DNA from: Lutibacter sp.
GTDB lineage: Bacteria > Bacteroidota > Bacteroidia > Flavobacteriales > Flavobacteriaceae
NCBI GenBank assembly: GCA_018054895.1
Contig: JAGPIQ010000005.1
Location: 1 to 47,009, forward strand
DNA length: 47,009 nucleotides
Reading direction: 5' to 3'
Part shown: positions 1 through 9,299 of the stretch, piece by piece
Numbering within the stretch: position 1 is the first letter of the stretch
Layout of the letters: the number at the start of each line of letters is the position of its first letter
Position numbers and translations under genes: made by a program
Notes under the pieces: generated by a model
What the model saw: the letters and a program-made list of their open reading frames with translations, nothing else
Database searches by the model: none
What the model was told of the DNA's origin: nothing

Positions 1-17
1 ATATTGACCAACTATAA

Positions 18-31
18 GGGTTAAAAATTTC
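18..31 (-). promoter_or_regulatory. possible operator half-site at the window edge
   Basis: The 152 bases left of the PL12 gene contain no gene. Plus-strand bases 18-31 read GGGTT, six bases, TTC, which fits the half-site found upstream of six other transcription units here. Its partner would lie 22 bp to the left, mostly outside the window; the visible part of that position (ending ACC) fits weakly. If real, it would serve a further minus-strand gene left of the window. Confidence 0.2.
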
Positions 32-152
32 AGTCTATTTTTTTTGAAAAATTGAACCGAATAAGTTTATTATTTCTCAAAAAAAACTTAAAACTTTTTA
101 ATTCATCCTTACTTCAATAATCAAAGCATCAAATTTTTATTGAGTAGTTACA

Positions 153-2384
153 TTACTTAATCCTACAAATGCTCTTTTCACCTTTATTTTCCTCTATAAA
201 AACAACTTCTCCTTGAACAAACTGATTGTTTACTTTAAAAAAATGAGTTGCAGGTTCTGGCATATCATGCACAACTAAAAGAGTGTACATTGTATCATCA
301 ACATATAAATTTACTGCTTCCACATCCTTCTCTGAAAGCAGCACGTTATTACGATTATACACAGGTGCTTTTTCAAACTTTAAACTCGTCTGATTTGGAA
401 AATAAAGCAACGAAATAAAGGAACTAAATCCTGTTTCATTTTTAAATATTTCCGCTCTTTTATTTTTTAGCTTTAAATTATATTCTGGTGACATCCAAGA
501 ATCTGTTACCGTAATTTCTGCTTCATTAATTGGCTGAATTCTTAAATTATTTTTTGAAAATATTGTTGTTAATCCATTGTTCTGAATTTCAACATTATTG
601 TCTGGAAAATTAAAATACTGCGAATATTTGTGGTTTCCGTTTGCAGAAAAACTATCGAAAATCAACCAAATATTAGGTTTTAAAAACAAAAATCTTCGTT
701 TCATTGAAACTGGATCTTCTAATCTTTTGCATGCTATATTTTCAGCTTCCGCATAATCAAAATTAGTAGTTGATTTTGTATAAACACCTTGAGAACTCGC
801 TTCGTAAGAATTTACCCAAGAATCTTGATAAACAGTATTGGTTAAATCATCAACACCCAAAGTATTATGGCTTTTATTATTTTTAAAATATTCGCGCCAA
901 GTATTGTTTACATAAGTATAACGACCACCATCAATTAAATAATCCCGACCGTTTGCAAATAGTGTAAAATGCAATAAATTGTCATGACCGTGTCCGCAAC
1001 CTAATTTTTTTAAATGCATACTTGTATAAGTTGCGTCTTCTTCCCAAGATGTGCGCATATAAAAATCTCCTGAACTTTCTTGAAAACTTGATAAAAAACT
1101 AGGAGACTCCGACTTCATATTTCCATAAGTTTCACTATAATTAACACCTGTTAAAAACAACGTTTCATAATCTAACTTTTTAAAGGCTCTTGATTTTAAA
1201 ACTGGATCTTTAAATAATATTGATGCAAAAGTTAAAAGCCCTCTTAAATCTGTATCATCGCTATCACCTAAAAGTGGCTGATGAAAATTAGGTTTCTGCC
1301 ATTTAACATTAGCATACGCCATATCTATGGTTTTTTGGATCAATAATTCTGGTAATTCTATCTTTTTTTGTTGTGCTAAAAAATTCACATTCATGTAGCA
1401 ATGAAAAACCTCGTTATGATACATTGGTGATTGTTCCCACTGGCTGCCATCTTCTAATATTTGTAATTCAATACAAGTAGTTAATTTATCAATAGCCTCT
1501 TGTTTCCATTGTGGTGCTATTTTAAAATCATTTAAAAAAAGCGCTACATTTAACAACCCTTGAAACTCCAATACACCCCAATTACTGGTTTGTGAAAAAT
1601 TAGTGAATGCACTGTTAATATAATCGCCATGCTGATATAATGAATTCAAAAATTTGGCTAAAAACTCTGGAGTTACATGTTTTGAGTTTTTTATATATTC
1701 AAAAGATTTTATCCAATTTTCACATCTTATTCCTGCTTCAATTCTTCTCCATGACAAACTTTTTAATTCGTCTTTTACTGGATTCTGATCTATCCAATGT
1801 GTTACTTGGTTTACAAAACCTTTCGCGTATTTCTCATCGCCTGTAAACAAATAAGCCTTTCCTAAATCTATCCAGTATTTATGTCTATTTAACATAAAAC
1901 ACCATTCTTCATCACCATTGGGAATTGCTGTCCAATCTATTTCTTTTTTAAATTGATGAGGAATATTCGTTTTTTCCATATCCCATTCATATCGAAACAA
2001 AAAATATTTATTTAAAACTTCATCCGCTGTTTTTATACTTTTATCAACATCCTTTTTGCAATTTGATTTGATATAATTTATATCTGTTTTTGAAACTTTT
2101 AAATATAAATTTTCTTTTGAACGGTATAGATTCAATAATTCTTGTAACGCTCCTTTTTCATTCCCACTTTGATACGCTTTTTTAATTAATTCCAATTCAG
2201 AAAGCTCCATATTTAATCTATTGAAAATAGATTTTTCACTTGGTTGAGCTATTGTTTTTATTGTAAAAAAAAGAAAAAACAGCACTAATAAATTATTTAC
2301 TTTTAAACTTCTAATCACACAATTATATATCGTAGTAACTGCTACATTATTAAAAAATTTGTTAGACTTAAATATATTTATCAT
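153..2384 (-). CDS. heparinase II/III-like polysaccharide lyase (PL12 type)
   Basis: Predicted exported lyase that cleaves uronic-acid-containing polysaccharide by beta-elimination, 743 residues. Residues about 150-330 form the alpha/alpha-toroid. They include a stretch typical of heparinase III (RHKYWIDLGKAYLFTGDEKY, about 167-186), the TSNWG motif (Asn268) and MYHNEVF (Tyr322, His323), which correspond to the Asn/Tyr catalytic positions of PL12. The C-terminal beta-sandwich begins near HGHDNLLHF (465-473), the usual heparinase II/III signature with its conserved His. A hydrophobic segment at 31-46 ending IAQ looks like a signal peptide, but about 27 residues precede it, which is long; no nearer ATG exists. 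It stands alone behind its own operator-like repeat, downstream of the susC1-susD1 terminator. Family PL12 is known for heparan sulfate; in a locus dominated by PL8 the true substrate is uncertain. Confidence 0.85.
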   Translation of the reverse strand: MINIFKSNKFFNNVAVTTIYNCVIRSLKVNNLLVLFFLFFTIKTIAQPSEKSIFNRLNMELSELELIKKAYQSGNEKGALQELLNLYRSKENLYLKVSKTDINYIKSNCKKDVDKSIKTADEVLNKYFLFRYEWDMEKTNIPHQFKKEIDWTAIPNGDEEWCFMLNRHKYWIDLGKAYLFTGDEKYAKGFVNQVTHWIDQNPVKDELKSLSWRRIEAGIRCENWIKSFEYIKNSKHVTPEFLAKFLNSLYQHGDYINSAFTNFSQTSNWGVLEFQGLLNVALFLNDFKIAPQWKQEAIDKLTTCIELQILEDGSQWEQSPMYHNEVFHCYMNVNFLAQQKKIELPELLIQKTIDMAYANVKWQKPNFHQPLLGDSDDTDLRGLLTFASILFKDPVLKSRAFKKLDYETLFLTGVNYSETYGNMKSESPSFLSSFQESSGDFYMRTSWEEDATYTSMHLKKLGCGHGHDNLLHFTLFANGRDYLIDGGRYTYVNNTWREYFKNNKSHNTLGVDDLTNTVYQDSWVNSYEASSQGVYTKSTTNFDYAEAENIACKRLEDPVSMKRRFLFLKPNIWLIFDSFSANGNHKYSQYFNFPDNNVEIQNNGLTTIFSKNNLRIQPINEAEITVTDSWMSPEYNLKLKNKRAEIFKNETGFSSFISLLYFPNQTSLKFEKAPVYNRNNVLLSEKDVEAVNLYVDDTMYTLLVVHDMPEPATHFFKVNNQFVQGEVVFIEENKGEKSICRIK

Positions 2385-2440
2385 TATAAAATTCTTTTAT
2401 ATTTCATTAATTATCGTACTTATATACTTTACCCACAGCG

Positions 2441-2507
2441 TAAAAATAGGCATAATAGGTTTAAAAATAGGTGGACTAAAAGAGTATAAAGAAGGTGTTA
2501 ACTGGTC
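2441..2507 (-). promoter_or_regulatory. predicted promoter and operator of the PL12 gene
   Basis: On the coding strand a strong half-site GACCAGTTAACACC occupies 2507-2494. A weak partner lies 22 bp closer to the gene (2485-2472). Exactly 23 bases after that partner is TATTTTTA (2448-2441), one base off the Bacteroidota -7 consensus TAnnTTTG. The ATG is 56 bases further on. Spacing matches that at susC1, susC2, the second GH88 and the two-module T9SS gene. Function is inferred from recurrence. Confidence 0.5.
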
Positions 2508-2548
2508 TTTAATCAAGTTTATTATAATTTATGTTTTTATTAAAAGAA

Positions 2549-2583
2549 AAAGCACTTTGGGTTTAAAAAATCCAAAGTGCTTT
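2549..2583 (-). terminator. intrinsic terminator of susC1-susD1
   Basis: A perfect 12-bp inverted repeat (AAAGCACTTTGG / CCAAAGTGCTTT) with an 11-base loop is followed on the minus strand by a T-rich tail (TTTTTCTTTT when the stem's last T residues are included). It lies 65 bases after the susD1 stop and separates that operon from the PL12 gene. Confidence 0.8.
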
Positions 2584-2647
2584 AATTAATTATATACATA
2601 ATTAGGTTTTACTATTTTAGCAAAACCTCATGTATTTTTAAAACGTC

Positions 2648-4171
2648 TTATTTTCCTAACTGTGGCGCTTTATCAATTTCTGATTGAGGAATTGGTGAAA
2701 AATAATTTGCAGAAGATGTATCTCCTGTTACTGGCCCTACTAATTCAGCAGTAGATCTATTTGCTAAAGCTGCAGTTACTCTTTCCATTCTTACTAAATC
2801 TCCCCATCTAATGTATTCTCCAGCAAGTTCCCATTTTCTTTCTGTATAGGCTAATTCTGCTAAATTTCCAGTTGTTAAATCAATATTTACTGGGCCATAA
2901 GCTCTTCTTCTAACTTTGTTTAAAGCTTCCCAAGCATCGGCTGAATTACCCCCAGATCTTCCTTCAGCTTCAGCATATATTAGCAACAAATCTGCATATC
3001 TCATAAAATAAGTAGTCATAGCTGTTAGTGAATTTCCTACTGGAACTTCTGATAAATGCCCCGTTACCTTTTTAAAACTTGGGTGTGCCTCATCATCAAA
3101 TAGTGTCCAATTTACAACATCTCCTTTTTTATGAATACCGTCAGAATCATTGGATGTTAATTTCCCTTCAGTTATATAGGTTGCATTTTTTCTAGGACCT
3201 GCAGGAAAATCTTCCATAAATTTAATTTCAGCAAAAATCTCATTCCAACCACCTACAGAAGATGCATAGCCTGATTTTCCTGAATGTCTATTTGCATACG
3301 AAGTTCCTAATTCAGGATTATGTGATAAACCAAAAACGATTTCAGAATTTAACCTGTTTTGATTGGTAATAGACCACAAAGTATTCATATCTGGCACAAG
3401 AGCAAAACCGTGGGTTGCAGCATTTGTAATTACTTTTTTAGCACTTGATGCAGCCATTGCATATTTAGCATTGTCTTTTAAAGGCCAACCAGCCCAATGA
3501 AGGTATAATTTAGCCAACATTGCTCTTGCCGAACCATTATTTGGTCTAATTGCAGCAGCTACTCCTGGATATTTAGCAGGAAGTAAACTTTCAGCTGCAA
3601 GAAAATCAGATTCAATTTGCTTATAAATATCATCAATTTCAGAAAAACCTAAATTTGGATCAATTTCAACAGTTAAATTTAACGGCACTTTACCATAAGT
3701 AGTAGTTAAATGAAAATAGGAAAATGCTCTTAAAAAATAAGCTTCACCTATCATAGCATTAATTGCAGCTTTATCAGCGCCTACAAAATTAGCCTCATTA
3801 GCAATAATATTATTTGCTTCTTTTATAACTTTATAAGACTCTTCATAAGCCGTATTTATTCTATCAGAAACTGCTGTTAATGTTCTTGTGTCAGCTTCTC
3901 TAAAAGCAATTTTATTTTTTCCACTATGCGTAGTAAGATCATCACCACCAAAAGAGTTTATCCAAAACTGAGACCAAACCACGGCTGTTCCAAGTGCATT
4001 ATAGGCACCTGCAATAGATGCTTCTAATGCTTCCTTCGAGTTTAAACTCGAAGGATCTAACCTTGATGCAGCAACATCTTCATCTAAATTTACACAGGCT
4101 ATAAAAAGTGTCATTACAAGCAAAGACAGTATTACTACCTTGCCTTTTAATAATTTTATATTTTTTTTCAT
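2648..4171 (-). CDS. SusD/RagB-like glycan-binding lipoprotein (first pair)
   Basis: Outer-membrane surface lipoprotein that caps its SusC transporter and captures oligosaccharide, 507 residues. A type II signal peptide ends in LFIAC (lipid Cys26). The central part has the TPR-like helices of the family (for example GEAYFLRAFSYFHL near 142-155). The C-terminal part has the usual MRYADLLLIYAEA and WELAGEYIRWGDLVRM motifs and ends near YFSPIPQSEID, all standard for RagB/SusD. It starts 24 bases after the susC1 stop and is followed by a terminator, so the two form a two-gene operon. Ligand cannot be read from the sequence; the operator shared with susC2 suggests the same substrate or fragments of it. 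Confidence 0.93.
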   Translation of the reverse strand: MKKNIKLLKGKVVILSLLVMTLFIACVNLDEDVAASRLDPSSLNSKEALEASIAGAYNALGTAVVWSQFWINSFGGDDLTTHSGKNKIAFREADTRTLTAVSDRINTAYEESYKVIKEANNIIANEANFVGADKAAINAMIGEAYFLRAFSYFHLTTTYGKVPLNLTVEIDPNLGFSEIDDIYKQIESDFLAAESLLPAKYPGVAAAIRPNNGSARAMLAKLYLHWAGWPLKDNAKYAMAASSAKKVITNAATHGFALVPDMNTLWSITNQNRLNSEIVFGLSHNPELGTSYANRHSGKSGYASSVGGWNEIFAEIKFMEDFPAGPRKNATYITEGKLTSNDSDGIHKKGDVVNWTLFDDEAHPSFKKVTGHLSEVPVGNSLTAMTTYFMRYADLLLIYAEAEGRSGGNSADAWEALNKVRRRAYGPVNIDLTTGNLAELAYTERKWELAGEYIRWGDLVRMERVTAALANRSTAELVGPVTGDTSSANYFSPIPQSEIDKAPQLGK

Positions 4172-4195
4172 GATATTCTTATATTTAAATTTTTA

Positions 4196-7150
4196 TTATA
4201 GTCCAATATTAATTCCAACTGTAAATGTTCTTGGGTTTGGAAAAGCACCCCAATCAATAGAGGAACCTGAATCACTTGAAGCGCTTGTTGAACTTGCTTC
4301 TGGATCATATCCTTTATAAGCGCTAATAGTAAACAAGTTTTGAGCACTTGCATATACTCTGAGTGAAGAAATACCTTTTACATTAGCAACATTGTATCCT
4401 AAAGAAACATTGCTTAATCTTACAAAACTACCGTCTTCTACAAATCTTGTTGAGTTTACAAAATTATTACCTGAAGCTGGGATATCCGTTTGGTTTGCAG
4501 CAGTCCATCTATTTCTGTATTCACCCAAGGTTGCTTGATTAATGATGCCTCCAGGAAGCGATACAAATGCTCTGGTAAGGTTTAAAACATCAAAACCTTG
4601 TGAACCTGTTATTAACATATTCAAATCAAAATCTTTATAGGTAACTGTATTGTTAAATCCCCAAGTAAAATCTGGAGTTCCATTTCCCGTAACTCCTAAA
4701 ACCAAGTCACCATTCTGATCTTTTAAATAACGTGACTCTCCAGGTATACCATCGGTATCTCCTGTTTTATAAGTACCTAAAAAAGTTGGTCCATAAAATT
4801 GGCCTAAAGGATCACCAACTTTTATTATTCCTGTACCACCTGCAGCATTTGAAATTGATCCTGCTGGGTCAATTATCATTTGATTTTGACCATTTGTAAG
4901 TTTCTCTACTTTGTTTTTATTAGTAGTGAAGTTTAACGAAGTTTTCCAATTTAATTCTTCGCTGTTAACAACTGTTCCTCCTATATTAAATTCGAAACCA
5001 GTATTAGAAACTTCTCCAATGTTTTTTAAGATACTTCCACCACCTTCATATCCTGGAACAGGAACAGCTAAAAGAAGATCTGTGGTATTCTTTTTATAAG
5101 CATCTGCACCAAAATTTAAGCGTCCGTTTAATATTGAAAAATCAACACCTATGTTACTTTGCTTGGTTGTTTCCCAAGTTAAATCTGGATTTCCTGTTTC
5201 TCCTAATATAATACCAACACTTTCTGACATACCATCTAAAGGAAAGTTTGCTGATGTTGTAGAAATTGTATTATATGTAGAATATGGGGCAATGGACTGA
5301 TTCCCAGTTTCTCCATACCCAGCTCTTACTTTTAAGTTTTCAATAAAAGAATCTTCAGAAAGTAAATTACCTAACTTATAAGCGGCAGATACTGAAGGAA
5401 ATATCCCTAATCTGTTATCCTTTCTGAACTTTGAAGATTCATCTGCACGTATAGTTGCGGTTAAAAACAATTCATTATTGTAAATATATTCACCTCTACC
5501 AATCCAAGATTGCATAGCACTTTCTGAAAGATTAGCATTAACACCAGGTGTAGTTCCTAACCTTAATGAAAAAAAATTCCCTGGAATTTCTAATGAGCCT
5601 CCACTTGCTGAAAAACCTCTATTTACAGATTTTTGAATTTCATAAATCCCTGTAACTTTCACATTATTATTTCCAAACTCTTTAGCCCACATAAGTATGT
5701 TACTATTTTGCAAAGAAATACTACTTGCAAATGAACCACCAGCTAAAGCAGGCACAATACTACTTCCTGGAGGAATACCGCTGTAACTTTCGTTAATATT
5801 GTTTCTATGTAAAAGTCCACCAACTGTTGTAAAAGTAAGATTATCGGTAATTTTATAAGTAACATTTAAATTAGCATCAAAACTATTTCTAGTTAAATTT
5901 ACATCAGATTCACGTCTTACAGCAATTGGATTTACTAATCCTACACCGTTTGGAGACATTAAATTATAATTTCCATTCGCATCTTTAACAGGTAATGTTG
6001 GATCCCAACCTAATACCGCAGAAAGACCACCTCTTCTGTCGGTTGAAGTTCGCACACCATTTTCAACTAAATTTAACGACTTTTCTATACTACCATATAA
6101 ATTTAAACCTAATGATAGCTTATCATTAAATTCCGTATTTAAATTAGATCTTAATGAATACCTTTTATAATCTGAATTTATTGTAATACCACTTTGGTCA
6201 ACTACATTTCCTGAAATAAAGTAACCTGTTTTACCTTCATTTCCACTAAGTGATACTTGTACATTATTAGTAATTCCTGTCTGAAAATATTCATCCTGAT
6301 AATTGGTTCCACCATCTGTTACAGTAAGATTGTTAATTGTAGCAAATTCCTGAGGACTTAACATATCAATAAAATCAGGCACTTTAGAAACACTTGTAAA
6401 ATAGCTTACGTCAATTTTCGCTTTTCCTGTTCCTTTTTTTGTGCTTACAAGAATAACCCCATTTGCACCTCTTGAACCATAAATTGCAGTAGCAGAGGCA
6501 TCTTTAAGGATTTCCATTGACTGAATATCATTTGTATTAATAGAGTTCAATTCACCACCAATAATACCATCAATTACCACTAAAGGTTGGTTGTTACTGC
6601 TAATAGAGTTGGCCCCACGAATACGCACTTTTATATCTGCACCTGGCGCCCCAGAATTTTTACTAATTTGAACTCCTGAAGCTTTACCAAGTAGTGCATC
6701 TTCAATTCTAAAAACTGGTTGCTTTTCAAAATCTTTAGCACTTACAGATGAAATAGCTCCTGTTAAATCGCTTTTCTTTTGTGTACCATAACCAACTATT
6801 ACAACTTCATCTAGCACATTCCCAGAATTTAAAGTTATATTTAATACTGTTTGGTTATTTATAAGCACCTCTCTTGTTTCAAAACCTATAAAGCTTACAA
6901 CCAGCTTCGTTCCATTTGAAACAGCAATAGTAAAGTTTCCATCAAAATCTGAAATAACTCCATTATTGGTTCCTTTTTCTAGAATACTGGCACCAGGAAG
7001 CTCCATACCATCGGAATCTTTAATTGTTCCTTTAATTGTTTTTGTTTGAGCAAAAATTGAATTACTACTCATAATAATTACTAAAGAAAAGATAAAAAAC
7101 CTGATGTGTTTTTTAAGCCTTCTTAACAAAATGTTGAAATAATTTTTCAT
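4196..7150 (-). CDS. SusC/RagA-like TonB-dependent transporter (first pair)
   Basis: Outer-membrane oligosaccharide importer driven by TonB, 984 residues. After a signal peptide (about 1-35, ending IFAQ) comes a carboxypeptidase-D-regulatory-like domain (about 38-108, with KGTIKDSDGMELPGASI). The plug follows, with VIVGYGTQKKSDLTGAISSV near 115-135 and the RIRGANS and GSRGANGVILVSTKKG motifs. The remainder is beta-barrel ending in TFTVGINIGL. It is first in the operon with susD1. The 5' region holds an operator-like 22-bp repeat and a -7-like box 32 bases before the ATG. It is slightly shorter than susC2 (1060 residues). Confidence 0.95.
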   Translation of the reverse strand: MKNYFNILLRRLKKHIRFFIFSLVIIMSSNSIFAQTKTIKGTIKDSDGMELPGASILEKGTNNGVISDFDGNFTIAVSNGTKLVVSFIGFETREVLINNQTVLNITLNSGNVLDEVVIVGYGTQKKSDLTGAISSVSAKDFEKQPVFRIEDALLGKASGVQISKNSGAPGADIKVRIRGANSISSNNQPLVVIDGIIGGELNSINTNDIQSMEILKDASATAIYGSRGANGVILVSTKKGTGKAKIDVSYFTSVSKVPDFIDMLSPQEFATINNLTVTDGGTNYQDEYFQTGITNNVQVSLSGNEGKTGYFISGNVVDQSGITINSDYKRYSLRSNLNTEFNDKLSLGLNLYGSIEKSLNLVENGVRTSTDRRGGLSAVLGWDPTLPVKDANGNYNLMSPNGVGLVNPIAVRRESDVNLTRNSFDANLNVTYKITDNLTFTTVGGLLHRNNINESYSGIPPGSSIVPALAGGSFASSISLQNSNILMWAKEFGNNNVKVTGIYEIQKSVNRGFSASGGSLEIPGNFFSLRLGTTPGVNANLSESAMQSWIGRGEYIYNNELFLTATIRADESSKFRKDNRLGIFPSVSAAYKLGNLLSEDSFIENLKVRAGYGETGNQSIAPYSTYNTISTTSANFPLDGMSESVGIILGETGNPDLTWETTKQSNIGVDFSILNGRLNFGADAYKKNTTDLLLAVPVPGYEGGGSILKNIGEVSNTGFEFNIGGTVVNSEELNWKTSLNFTTNKNKVEKLTNGQNQMIIDPAGSISNAAGGTGIIKVGDPLGQFYGPTFLGTYKTGDTDGIPGESRYLKDQNGDLVLGVTGNGTPDFTWGFNNTVTYKDFDLNMLITGSQGFDVLNLTRAFVSLPGGIINQATLGEYRNRWTAANQTDIPASGNNFVNSTRFVEDGSFVRLSNVSLGYNVANVKGISSLRVYASAQNLFTISAYKGYDPEASSTSASSDSGSSIDWGAFPNPRTFTVGINIGL

Positions 7151-7182
7151 TTATATTAAATTTTTGGTTAATAATTTAGCCA

Positions 7183-7249
7183 CAAATAACCTTATAAATA
7201 ATCAAAAACGAAGGGAGGAATTTGGTCTATAATAGGGTAATTATTAGCC
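7183..7249 (-). promoter_or_regulatory. predicted promoter and operator of susC1-susD1
   Basis: Two direct repeats are spaced exactly 22 bp: coding-strand GGCTAATAATTACC (7249-7236) and GACCAAATTCCTCC (7227-7214). Twenty-three bases after the second repeat is GTTATTTG (7190-7183), whose TTTG is at the same distance as in the susC2 and second GH88 promoters. The ATG follows 32 bases later. These half-sites are weaker than those at susC2. Confidence 0.5.
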
Positions 7250-7431
7250 TTTACTATCCTAATTTCATTTTAAAGATACAACTCAACAAATTTAATTTCT
7301 TTAGTAAATTCCTAAAAAAACGGATAGTAAATAGTTTGATTCTTCTGAAATAAACAGTTTATAAAGCTTCAAAAAATTCTATCATAATTAAATCAAAATC
7401 CCAAGTAAAACATTGTTTATAATTTTGGAAA

Positions 7432-7515
7432 TTAATTAACCTCAATTTTAAAACCAGTTATAGGTATTTTATTTGCAGTATATCCACCTATCTTAAAAAT
7501 GTTTAGAAGAGTTTC
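7432..7515 (-). pseudogene. remnant of a gene 3' end, similar to the GH29 C-terminus
   Basis: The 528-base gap between susC1 and the sulfatase contains a short open stretch that ends in TAA at 7434-7432. Its last residues read YTANKIPITGFKIEVN. The GH29 gene at 19778-21202 ends YAENELPITGFRIAFN, so 9 of 16 residues match in the same terminal position. Upstream the frame reaches a stop at 7518-7516 and no start is present. It looks like the residual 3' end of a deleted fucosidase-like gene next to a palindromic element. A chance match is possible because the segment is only about 28 codons long. Confidence 0.4.
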
Positions 7516-7559
7516 CTAAACAGCTGAATTAAAAAAAGTTTTAATAATTTTCTAAATAA

Positions 7560-7651
7560 AAAAAAGGCTATCTAAAAAGTTTGAAATCTGTCATGCTGAA
7601 CTTGTTTAATGTTCAGAATAACGAAAATTTCACTTTTAGACAGCCTTTTTT
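7560..7651. repeat. 92-bp nested palindrome, also a likely terminator
   Basis: Outer arms of about 20 bp (AAAAAAGGCTATCTAAAAAG on the left, complementary to the right arm at 7632-7651 with one mismatch and one bulge) enclose GTCATGCTGAACTTG and an inner CTGAAC/GTTCAG stem (7596-7601, 7611-7616). On the minus strand the outer stem ends in a long T run just after the sulfatase stop, so it can terminate the GH88-sulfatase transcript. From general knowledge, GTCATGCTGAACTTG palindromes recur between genes in Flavobacteriia; copy number could not be checked. Confidence 0.6.
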
Positions 7652-7678
7652 ATAAATTCACTAAAAGTATAGCGCTAT

Positions 7679-9271
7679 TTAATTCACTGGATACGGAATT
7701 ACATCACTATATTTTTTATTTGTAAACCAAGGATCATTTGCCATTTTTAACTTTTCCGCTAATTCAGTCAACAATTTTTTTGCTACTTCAGGTTTTGCAG
7801 ACAAAGGAATTTTTTTCAACTGGTATGGATCATTTACATTATCGTATATAAATGTTTCGGCAAGTTTTGTTCCTTTCTTTTCATCCCATTGTTTTTTATT
7901 TTCTGTTAAAACCAAGGTATATTGGTTAGTAAGTACACCTCTTGAATTCCCTAACATTAACAACACCGCTTCTGTTTTTTTTGTATTTGTTGAAGTTGGT
8001 TCTGTAATTAATTTGGATAAATCCGTCCCTTGAACTTCTTTCGGTATTTTTGCTCCCAAACCTGCTAATCCCATTGTTGTTGGAAAAATATCTGGGGCGC
8101 TTAAAAGGGCATCTGTAATACCTCCAGCTTTTATTCCTTTTGGCCAATGCACAATAAATGGTATTGCCAATGCTTCCATTTCTAGTACGTTTTTCCCTTC
8201 TAAACCATGACTTCCTAACATTTCTCCATGATCTGAAAAGAAAATTACAATAGTATTATCTAACGTTCCAGCTGTTTCCAGCTCATCTATCACATTACCA
8301 ATATATGTATCAACACTTGTAACTGCTGCATAATAATTACGTGCATAATCTGCAACTTTTAAATCTGCATTTTCTCTTACCACTAATTTTCTGTCAATTT
8401 TAGGAAATTTATCGGTACCATAATGTGCTTTCACCATTTCCATATCGGTATGCTCATCTCCCCACGGACTATGTGGTGGATTTAAGGACCAAATCATAAA
8501 AAATGGTTTTTTAACATCTCTAACATTATTTTTGTTTTGCAAATAAGAAATTATTTTTTCAGATTCAATTTTAGATGAATACACTTTTGGTAAATGCAAT
8601 TCTCCATCTTTTTTTCCTTCAATAGTATTTGGATCACTTGAATAAATATGAGGATTATAATGTTCGTCTTTCAATGCTTGGTAAAAATATTCAATATTAT
8701 GTCTTGGTTTTCCTGCTGGAATATACGTGTCATACTCATTTATATAACTTCCCCCAGGCGCTTCCGATAAACCAATATAATTTCCATTTTCATCAAACAA
8801 CGGCTCATTTACACGCCAGTGTACTTTTCCAAAATAGGATGTATTATAGCCTGCTTCAAAAAACGAGTCGGTAATTGTATTAATATCATCCCCTAAACTA
8901 TCTTCTCTACCAATTCTACAATTGTTCCAAATTCCATTTTGCTGAGGATACATTCCAGACATGAACATTCCTCTAAATGGGCTGCATAACGGATAGTTAC
9001 TAATAGCATTTGCGAATACAACTCCATTTTGGGCCAATTTATCAATAGTTGGTGTTATAACTGGGTCTGGTTTCCCAATTACATATTCTTTATACGCACC
9101 TCCTGACCAAAAACCAGCACTATACCGCCTTAATTGATCTGGAAAAATGATTAATATATTTGGCTTTTCTGAAACTATTTCTTCAGCTTTCTCAACTTGC
9201 TTTGTGTTTTTATTAGTGCAACTTATTGTTAAAATTGTAAGTAATAAAAAAATACTTTTCAGTAATTTCAT
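7679..9271 (-). CDS. sulfatase, S1 family lipoprotein
   Basis: Sulfate-ester hydrolase of the formylglycine type, 530 residues. A lipoprotein signal ends in TISC (Cys18), so it is membrane anchored, probably facing the periplasm. The active-site motif is CSPFR (Cys96-Arg100), a valid CxPxR with Phe instead of the common Ser. N-terminal metal ligands lie in IFPDQ (Asp45) and the C-terminal set in FFSDHGEMLGSHG. GKVHW replaces the usual GKWH order near residue 148. It is the second gene of a two-gene unit, 28 bases after the GH88 stop, so it probably desulfates oligosaccharides before or after uronic acid removal. The exact S1 subfamily and sulfate position cannot be assigned by eye. Confidence 0.9.
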   Translation of the reverse strand: MKLLKSIFLLLTILTISCTNKNTKQVEKAEEIVSEKPNILIIFPDQLRRYSAGFWSGGAYKEYVIGKPDPVITPTIDKLAQNGVVFANAISNYPLCSPFRGMFMSGMYPQQNGIWNNCRIGREDSLGDDINTITDSFFEAGYNTSYFGKVHWRVNEPLFDENGNYIGLSEAPGGSYINEYDTYIPAGKPRHNIEYFYQALKDEHYNPHIYSSDPNTIEGKKDGELHLPKVYSSKIESEKIISYLQNKNNVRDVKKPFFMIWSLNPPHSPWGDEHTDMEMVKAHYGTDKFPKIDRKLVVRENADLKVADYARNYYAAVTSVDTYIGNVIDELETAGTLDNTIVIFFSDHGEMLGSHGLEGKNVLEMEALAIPFIVHWPKGIKAGGITDALLSAPDIFPTTMGLAGLGAKIPKEVQGTDLSKLITEPTSTNTKKTEAVLLMLGNSRGVLTNQYTLVLTENKKQWDEKKGTKLAETFIYDNVNDPYQLKKIPLSAKPEVAKKLLTELAEKLKMANDPWFTNKKYSDVIPYPVN

Positions 9272-9299
9272 GATAATAGATTTAAATTATATAGTTATT

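Noticed and set aside
2359-2589. 76-codon plus-strand open frame between PL12 and susD1
   Set aside because: It crosses the predicted PL12 promoter and the susD1 terminator, is very hydrophobic from AT-rich DNA, and resembles no protein.
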